Assembly: GCA_020860025.1 (NCBI GenBank)
Contig: JAJBVC010000111.1
Location: 1 to 8,934, forward strand
DNA length: 8,934 bases
Direction of reading: 5' to 3'
Origin: Clostridiales bacterium
Lineage (GTDB): Bacteria; Bacillota; Clostridia; Oscillospirales; Acutalibacteraceae
The translations under genes and the position numbers were made by a program. Of this stretch, positions 1 through 7,100 are shown piece by piece. The first letter of the stretch is position 1. The number at the start of each line of letters is the position of its first letter. The notes under the pieces are model-generated. The model saw only the letters and a program-made list of their open reading frames with translations. It searched no databases and was not told the origin of the DNA.

Positions 1-9
1 TTTTTAAAC

Positions 10-42
10 AGTCGACTGATTTTCAATGAAAACCAATCGACT
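10..42 (-). terminator. Hairpin after the toxin remnant, probable terminator
   Basis: Two 15-base arms (10-24 and 28-42) pair around a 3-base loop, starting 17 bases after the toxin stop codon. Read as minus-strand RNA the stem pairs completely, with two G-U wobbles. Read as plus-strand RNA the same two positions become C-A and A-C mismatches, so the structure fits minus-strand transcripts. After a small bulge, TTAAAC and GTTTAA next to the stem can extend the pairing. The tail is GTTTAAAAA rather than a clean T-run, so intrinsic termination may be weak. Position argues for a terminator; a bare RNA-stabilising hairpin is the alternative. Confidence 0.55.
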
Positions 43-59
43 TATGTTTAATATTTTGT

Positions 60-332
60 TCATCGTTCGGATTTATCAAGTATTCTTTGAATTTTCCATC
101 GAGCCATCGGATAATTTTTCAATTTTGATACAATTTCCTCTTCGCTGAAAACGAGTTCAGGACAATAAACACCACTTTTAAACTTCTTTAATGCAAACGA
201 TGTTTTGAGCAGTTTTGATGATGAGAAAAAGCGCAGCACTTCCTGCAATCTCAATACTTTTTCAAGTGTATCACGAACAACACCGAGTTCATGGGCTTTT
301 TGTGCCAAATCCGATTTGCTATATATCTGCAT
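60..332 (-). pseudogene. abiEii: AbiEii-family toxin with internal in-frame deletion
   Basis: This 90-residue reading frame joins the two ends of an AbiEii/AbiGii-type nucleotidyltransferase toxin. Residues 1-49 match the family start (VRDTLEKVLRLQEVL, ending in FALK) and residues 50-90 match the family end (KFKSGVYCPELVF, then KLKNYPMARWK). In full-length relatives, FALK runs straight into the GGTAINL segment and the downstream R.S.DIDLDF nucleotidyltransferase motif. All of that, roughly 180-200 residues, is absent here. The junction lies near bases 183-188, in a tandem AAGAAG. The frame is kept across it and the stop looks natural. The start overlaps the end of the antitoxin gene by 14 bases and has a good GGAGG site (341-345) 8 bases upstream, as is usual for co-translated AbiE pairs. 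Without the catalytic core it should have no toxin activity. The family match is from recall of the pattern, not from an alignment. Confidence 0.85.
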
Positions 333-1089
333 TTTCTGTTCCTCCGTTTAGCATTTCATACTGCATATTTTCGGGATACATCAAGTGCCATTTGGAACTG
401 TATCCCATATTTTTTTTGCTTAGTCCTTTTACCAAATATTTTGAGCTTGTTCCTGCATTGTTTTTTAATTCTTTGAAAAAGTCATCGCTTAAAAGCAATT
501 CGTTTTGAAAAAATTTAAGCAAAAATCCTGCTTTTTGATAAAGAAACTTTTTATCATATTCCTTAAGATATTCAAGCAATTTACTCTCTTCAAGAAACGG
601 AACAGAGGATATACAATTCAATAATTCTTCAAGTCCCATATGATTTTCAAAATTATTTATACAGTCTATTACCGTTCGCTCTAAGCAGGACACACGAACT
701 CCGTCAGGCTGAGTTATGACTCCGGCATTTATTGTCGGTGCTGTTCTTTTAAATTCGGTGCCATTAAAGATGAAGGAATTAAATTTTTCTTTTGAAGTAA
801 CACAAACCTCATACGAAACTTGATTTGCATATCCGAAATATTCAAATGCAGAGTGATACGAAATGAAAGATGATTCTGTTAATATAGACGCCACCTCAAA
901 TTTATTTAAGACAGGTTCGTTATCTACAATATTAACAGCTGTATATAAACCTTTTTTTATAGCTGAAATATAACCTTTTTGGCAATATCTCTGTAAAACA
1001 GATTTAGCAGTATTTACATTACCTGTCAGCTTTACAACATCAGCAAGCCGAAAACTTTTCAGTTTTAATAAATCATTGTAATATTTCAA
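319..1089 (-). CDS. abiEi: AbiEi-family type IV antitoxin, transcriptional repressor
   Basis: This 256-residue protein is the antitoxin of an AbiE system. Characterised AbiEi proteins are winged-helix DNA-binding repressors that bind inverted repeats at their own promoter and counteract the AbiEii nucleotidyltransferase without forming a stable complex with it. Here residues 1-60 look like the winged helix (FRLADVVKLTGN, then a wing ending KKGLYTAV). The C-terminal domain carries the family signature VSCLERTVIDCI near residues 132-143, followed by GLEELLNCI. The start is TTG at 1087-1089, with GGAGG at 1097-1101 seven bases upstream; no in-frame ATG there fits as well. A near-consensus promoter and flanking inverted repeats lie directly upstream, which suggests autoregulation. 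The gene looks intact in length and signature even though its toxin partner is internally deleted. Family assignment is firm; the protective role is inferred. Confidence 0.9.
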   Translation of the reverse strand: MKYYNDLLKLKSFRLADVVKLTGNVNTAKSVLQRYCQKGYISAIKKGLYTAVNIVDNEPVLNKFEVASILTESSFISYHSAFEYFGYANQVSYEVCVTSKEKFNSFIFNGTEFKRTAPTINAGVITQPDGVRVSCLERTVIDCINNFENHMGLEELLNCISSVPFLEESKLLEYLKEYDKKFLYQKAGFLLKFFQNELLLSDDFFKELKNNAGTSSKYLVKGLSKKNMGYSSKWHLMYPENMQYEMLNGGTENADI

Positions 1090-1096
1090 ATTTATA

Positions 1097-1101
1097 CCTC
1101 C
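1097..1101 (-). promoter_or_regulatory. Ribosome binding site deciding the TTG start of abiEi
   Basis: GGAGG seven bases before TTG at 1089 fixes the antitoxin start. The surrounding CGGAGGTATAAATTTGAAA is nearly identical to the initiation region of the 78-residue gene that starts at 8279. Confidence 0.8.
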
Positions 1102-1104
1102 GTT

Positions 1105-1163
1105 CGCTCATATTATACTCCAAAATATGCATTTAGTCAATACTTGCGAGAAAATAATGAGCG
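1105..1163 (-). promoter_or_regulatory. Candidate AbiEi operator: inverted repeat flanking the promoter
   Basis: Two 16-base arms in opposite orientation bracket the abiE promoter. One is CGCTCATATTATACTC on the plus strand at 1105-1120; the other is CGCTCATTATTTTCTC on the minus strand at 1163-1148. They match at 12 of 16 positions, with an identical core CGCTCAT and identical ends CTC. The arms start 43 bases apart, about four helical turns. One arm covers the -10 box and the presumed transcription start; the other lies upstream of the -35. Characterised AbiEi repressors bind paired inverted repeats at their promoter and bend the DNA, so the layout fits. That AbiEi binds here is inference. 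Confidence 0.55.
1112..1140 (-). promoter_or_regulatory. Sigma-A type promoter of the abiE module
   Basis: Read on the minus strand, TTGACT (1140-1135) and TATAAT (1117-1112) are separated by exactly 17 bases. This is a perfect -10 and a five-of-six -35. Transcription should begin near 1105, giving a leader of about 16 bases that includes the ribosome binding site at 1097-1101. It would let the toxin-antitoxin module be expressed independently of the helicase operon upstream. Confidence 0.88.
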
Positions 1164-1179
1164 GATACATCATAAGATA

Positions 1180-4100
1180 TTATCGACTCATAATGATTTC
1201 TTTTTTTGGCTTACTGAATTCAGCATCATCCGGCTCACCGCCTATTATTTCGTTCTCACGCTTATCCATATTGAGCAGGATGTTCAGCTCATCAAGTCTG
1301 GCTGTTTTGACTTTAAGTTCTTCTTCGTGAACGAACGGTTTTTCTATCTCGTCTTTGGCAGTTTCTAATTGCTTTTCGGTATTTTCAAGATTGTTTTCTG
1401 CAACAGAAAGTGCTTCTTCAAAACGGTCAATACCGTTATCAATTCGTACAATATTGCCGTGAACATCATCGCCGAGAGGTACATCTTTACTTGTTTCACC
1501 TTTTAGCTTCACAACATAATTTCGCTCGGCAGCATCAAAATACAGTTCTGTTTTAAAGCCACGATATTCTCCGAGAGGGATAGCGTCGGGACTGCTCATT
1601 GACTTACAAGCGTTAATAATTGCCTGACCTGCCTTTGATTTTTCGGCGTAAGAAACACCTAAAACAGTCATATTAAGCGGTTGCTCGGAATCGGGTTTGG
1701 GATGTGATTTAGCTGTTTCAACATCTTTTATAAGACCTTGAACACGAGTTTTTAACATCGCAATTTGCTGCGGATAGAACTTGATAACCTTATCTTCCAA
1801 AGCATATTTTTCGGATAAAAAATTGGACTTTAGAAGCTTCAGCTTTTGTACCTGAATGTCTAAGTCCATCTTTTCTTTAATATACGGATTGCCGGTTGCA
1901 AGCATTTTTATCTCTGCATAAGATAAGGCTGTTTCATCAATATCCTCGGCAGAACGCACAGGAGATTTGCTCGTCATAATCTGACTTGCAAACTTCTGCT
2001 TGCCTTCAACAAGCTGATAGAGATATGCGTCAAAGGTCTGCTCAGTAACATAGCGATATATGTCTACATCGGAATTTGAGTTGCCCTGACGGACAATTCT
2101 GCCGCTGCGCTGCTCCAAATCCGACGGTCGCCAAGGGCAGTCAACATCGTGCAGAGCAATAAGTCTGTCCTGCACATTAGTACCTGCACCCATTTTTTGA
2201 GTTGAACCGAGAAGTACTCTGACCTCACCTTTTCTTGTTTTTTGGAATAACTCTTTTTTCTTTATATCCGTATCTGCTTCGTGTATGAATTTTACTTCGC
2301 TTTCCGGAATACCTTTTTCAATGAGCTTTTTCCGAATGTCATTGTATACGGAAAATGTTCCGTCATTTTTCGGAGTTGATAGGTCGCAGAATACGAGTTG
2401 AGCCGATTTCTTGTCAGAGGTTTCTTCCCAAATGCGATAAATATTATCCACGCAGGCGTTGATTTTACTTCCCTCAAAATCAGGTAACATATCGTTAAGC
2501 ATACGCTGGTCAAGAGCAAGCTTTCTGCCATCGTTCGTTATTTTGAGCATATTGTCTATGCTTGAATCAATACCTCCGTTTCTTACTTTTTCGGCTCTTT
2601 CGGCAAGAGACGCTACCATTTCTTTTTGCATTTCAGACGGTTTTACGGCGATATTATGATAATGTGCCTCAGGCACGGGCAGATTAAGCATATCGGATGT
2701 TTTAATGTCGGCAACCTCTTTGAACATTGCCATAAGTTCGGGTAGGTTATAGAACTTAGCAAAGCGTGTTTTCGCTCTGTAGCCTGTTCCTTCGGGTGTA
2801 AGCTCTACTGCCGTTACGGTTTCTCCGAATGTGGAAGCCCAAGCGTCGAAATGCTGCAATCCGTTTTGTACAAGGGTGTTGTACTGCAAATATCTCTGTA
2901 TGGTATAAAGTTCTACCATACTGTTTGAGATAGGAGTACCTGTTGCAAATACAGTTCCTCGACCGCCCGTAATTTCATCAAGGTAGCGACATTTCATAAA
3001 AAGGTCGGAAGACTTTTGAGCTTCGGTCTGAGCAATACCGCCCACATTCCTCATTTTCGTGTAAAGATAGAGGTTTTTGTAATAATGGCTTTCGTCAATA
3101 AATAGCCTGTCTACACCAAGTTCCTCAAAGGTAACAACATCGTCTTTTCTGCTTTGGTCATTGAGCTTATCAAGTTTCTGCTTTACGGATTTTCTTGACT
3201 TTTCAAGCTGTTTTACAGAGAAGTTTTCTCCACGGTTACGCTTCAGCTCTGCAATGCCGACTGTGATTTCATCAAGCTGTTGCTCTAAGATTGTCCTTTG
3301 TCTTTCAATAGACATTGGGATTTTTTCAAATTGAGAATGTCCGATAATAACTGCGTCATAATCACCTGTTGCAATACGACCGCAGAACTTTTTACGGTTC
3401 TTTGTTTCAAAATCTTTCTTAGTTGCAACAAGAATATTCGCTGCCGGATAGAGCTGTAAATATTCAGCCGCCCATTGTTCCGTCAAATGATTCGGTACTA
3501 CAAAGAGTGATTTGTTGCACAATCCGAGTCGCTTTAATTCTTGAGAAGCAGCCACCATTTCAAAGGTCTTGCCTGCACCGACTGCGTGTGCAAGCAAGGT
3601 ATTTCCGCCGTAAAGGATATGAGCAACTGCGTTCTTTTGATGTTCTCTTAACTCAATTTCGGGATTCATTGAGTTAAATGTGATATGGCTTCCGTCATAT
3701 TCTCTCGGTCTGATACTGTTAAACTTTTCGTTATACACATTACACAGTCTATCTCTGCGGGAGGGGTCTGACCATATCCAGTCTTGAAACGCCTGTTTAA
3801 TGAGTTCCTGCTTTGACTGAGCGATTGCAGTTTCTTTTTTATTAAGGACTGCTTTCTTTTTACCATTCTCATCTTCGATATAATCAAAGATACGGACATC
3901 TTTCAGGTTTAAGGTTTCCTCTATAATCTTGTAGGCATTTATGCGTGTTGTGCCATAGGTGTTATACGCTTTGACATTGCCTCTGTCATAGGATTTGCCC
4001 TCAATATTCCACTCACTTGTAAAAGGTGAAAAGTGAACTTTGATATTCCATCTTGCATAGCGTGGCGTATCAAGAAGATTGAACATAAAGTCCTGCACAT

Positions 4101-7100
4101 CATCAGGCGGAAGCCAAGTTGCACCGAGACGCACGGATATTTCGCTTGCAGTCAAATCTTTCGGCTGCACCTTTTCAAGTGCTTGAACATTGATTCGATA
4201 ATCTTCGGGATAAATTTCTTCCGACCTTTTTGCTATGGCAAGTTTTTCTCTTACATTGCCGGACAGATATTCATCAGCCGTTAAATACTTGCTCTCGGGG
4301 TGATTACCGTATTCATAAAGCGGATTTAAAAAAATTGCACCTTTTAAATCTTGATATATCTCTTCTTCGGTTTTACCTGTCAGTGATTTCATATATTCCA
4401 TATCAATCACTGCTTTTTCTCCGATTGACACAGCCAACGCTTCGCTTGCTGTCTCCACAGAAGTAACGGGAGTATGCGGTTTAATGGTTCTCTTAAAGAA
4501 CATATCCGCCTTACGCTCAAGCTGTCCTTCTTCATCAAGTACTTCAAGAGCCGACAATAAAGAGAATGAACTGTCCTGCGAAAAAGCAGAGTTATTGGCT
4601 CTGCTGTTAATCAGTCCGTACTTCTTTGTAAAGTTATCATAAAGAGTATTTAATTTGCTTTGCTCAGCTTTAATATCTTCATCGGGATAATCTTCCGTTT
4701 GCAGTTCAATCAGATTTCTGACAGAATCACGAATGGCAATCATACCCTTAATTCTGTTTTCGGCAGTAGCAGAAACTTCAATCGGAGTCATACGGGAGTT
4801 TTCTCTGAAATATATCTTATCGTCAACAAGGGTATATGAGAAGTTTCTAACCGTAGGATCGGCAGGAATAGAATTATCTTCTTCATCAAGTTCTTCCTCT
4901 GCCTCATACGCAGAGATTTCTCCGTGAATATTTGCAACCGCTTCGTTAAGCTGTTCTGTAAGATCTGCATTTTCATAAGGAACACAAGTGGATTCTTCAC
5001 CGAATCTGCCCATTACCGTTTTCATTTCACCAAGTATCATTTCAGGGTGCGAAACAAAATATGAGTTCATCTTAATTCCGTTTTCGTCGGTATCAAGATG
5101 AACCCACTCCGGTTCAATGTCTATGAGTCTGTCACGCTTTTGCAGGATAAGAATATCCGAAACGACTTCTGTTCCGGCATTGCCCTTGAAAGTATCATTT
5201 GGCAAACGAATAGCACCGAGAAGCTCGGCTCTTTGTGCAATATATTTTCGCACCGATGAATTTTCCTTATCCATTGTACCTTTACTCGTTACAAGAGCCA
5301 TAACTCCGCCGGGGCGAAGTTTGTCAAGCGACTTTGCAAAGAAATAATCGTGAATGAGGAATTTATGCTTGTCATATCTCTTATCCGGCACTTTGAAATC
5401 TCCGAAAGGCACATTGCCGATAACACCGTCAAAGAAACTGTCAGGCAGGTTTGCTTCTTCAAAACCTTGTGCTGCAATAGATGATTTTTGATATAACTGC
5501 TGTGCAATTCCTGCCGAAACGGTATCAAGTTCAATACCGTAAATCTTGCTGTCTTTCATAGAGTCGGGAAGCATACCGATAAAGTTACCGATACCGCAAG
5601 AAGGCTCTAAGAGATTGCCCTCCTTAAATCCCATATTTTCCATAACCTTGTAAATGGCTGTGATAACTTCCGGCGGCGTATAAAAGGCAGTTAGTGTGCT
5701 TTCTCTTGCGTGAGCATATTCGTCGGGAGACAGAGTAGTATATAACTCTGTAAATTCGTCTGCCCAAGCACTGTTATTTTCATCAAATGCTTCGGGAATA
5801 CCGCCCCAGCCGACATACTTGGAAAGGATTATCTGCTCTTCGGGAGTGGCAAATCTGTTTTCAAGTTCACATTCCTTTAAGACCTTTATCGCTTCTATAT
5901 TTCTTCTAAAGCGTTCCTTTTTGCCGACGGTTTCGACTTCGTTTTCTTTGAGGTTGAAGTTGTGTCTTTGAGCCATTGGCACATCAGGGTGCAGGTCAAA
6001 GCTCTTGACCTTTTCTTTTTTCTTTTGCTCCCAAGCAGGAACGATATGCTCAGGTTCTTTACTGCGATTATCTTTAGCCTCAACTTCGTTATGTTCAAAG
6101 GGTTTTGTTTCAAGATTATCAACTGAATTTGAAGTATTTTCTTCAGGAGATAACTCTTTTACTTTCAAATAGTCGTTCATTGGATTTTCTCGCACTTTCT
6201 TATCAAAGTCTGTGCGTGTAAATTCCTTGTTAAATAACGGCATTCCAAAGTCGTAGAGCATAACTCGTTCATCATCAAAAGAAAGAATTTCGTACTCCGC
6301 AGCACCGATATATACCTTGTCACCAAGATGATATTCATATTTTTCATCTGCTTCGGGAGTAGGCAATACAACTTTTTCAACTGTGATATTTTGCTCAGTC
6401 CTTTTGATTTCCTGTTCTGCAAGCCAATCGGGATAATGTTCTTTTTCTTTTGTGTTTAGGTATCTGTCATTTCGGATAAGCTCTTCGATTTCCTTTGCTG
6501 CGGTATTCCAATTCATTTGAACCTTTGGAGCATTATCGGAATATCCCTTTTGTATAGATATACCTTTAGCGTTGTAGTCGTAATTGTAACCGTCGTAACC
6601 GCCTGCGTGCGAACCGCCGCCGATTCCGTATTCTTTTTTCAAAAACTCAGCATTTTCTTTTTGGGATAAGCTCTTTTCAAATTGCTCATATATTCGATAC
6701 TTACCCTCTTGAAATCCACTGCCGCTTGCAAAACAAGCGTCAATAACTTCCTTAGGAACAGAAAAAGCAGAGGTTTTGCCCTCTGCTCGTTCTTCTATAA
6801 AGGATAACTGCTGTGCATAGCTCGGTAACGGCTTGACATCATCATTTAAGCGTAAATCACTTGACTTATTACGATTTCCCGAACCGAGTTCCTCAGATTG
6901 TTCATCAGGCGAACCCAATTCATCATATCCGTCGCTTTCATCTGTTCGGTTAATCCCTCTTTTTTTGCCATCTGTTTCAGAAGCGTTTGCTCCATCTCGT
7001 TTGCTCTCTGTTCCGTCTCTGCCAAATGGCTTATCAGCTCGCCTGTTGTCAGAAGATTGTAGTAAAGAACTTTGTGATGTTCTTTCAAGAATTTCTTCCT

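Noticed and set aside
215..508. Plus-strand open frames opposite the toxin and antitoxin genes
   Set aside because: They are antisense to recognisable AbiE coding sequence and show no family resemblance.
1090..1179. Terminator between the helicase and abiE
   Set aside because: No stable stem followed by a T-run is visible; the space is taken up by the promoter and repeat arms.
1127..1368. Plus-strand open frames over the abiE promoter and helicase 3' end
   Set aside because: Ser/Phe-rich shadows of the acidic helicase C terminus, without ribosome binding sites.
2292..2531. Alternative minus-strand frames within the helicase gene (also 3666-3899, 3939-4124, 4788-5000, 5289-5534, 5895-6122, 6177-6422)
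   Set aside because: Unlike the tnpV frame, none resembles a known family, and the helicase frame there is well conserved in its motifs.
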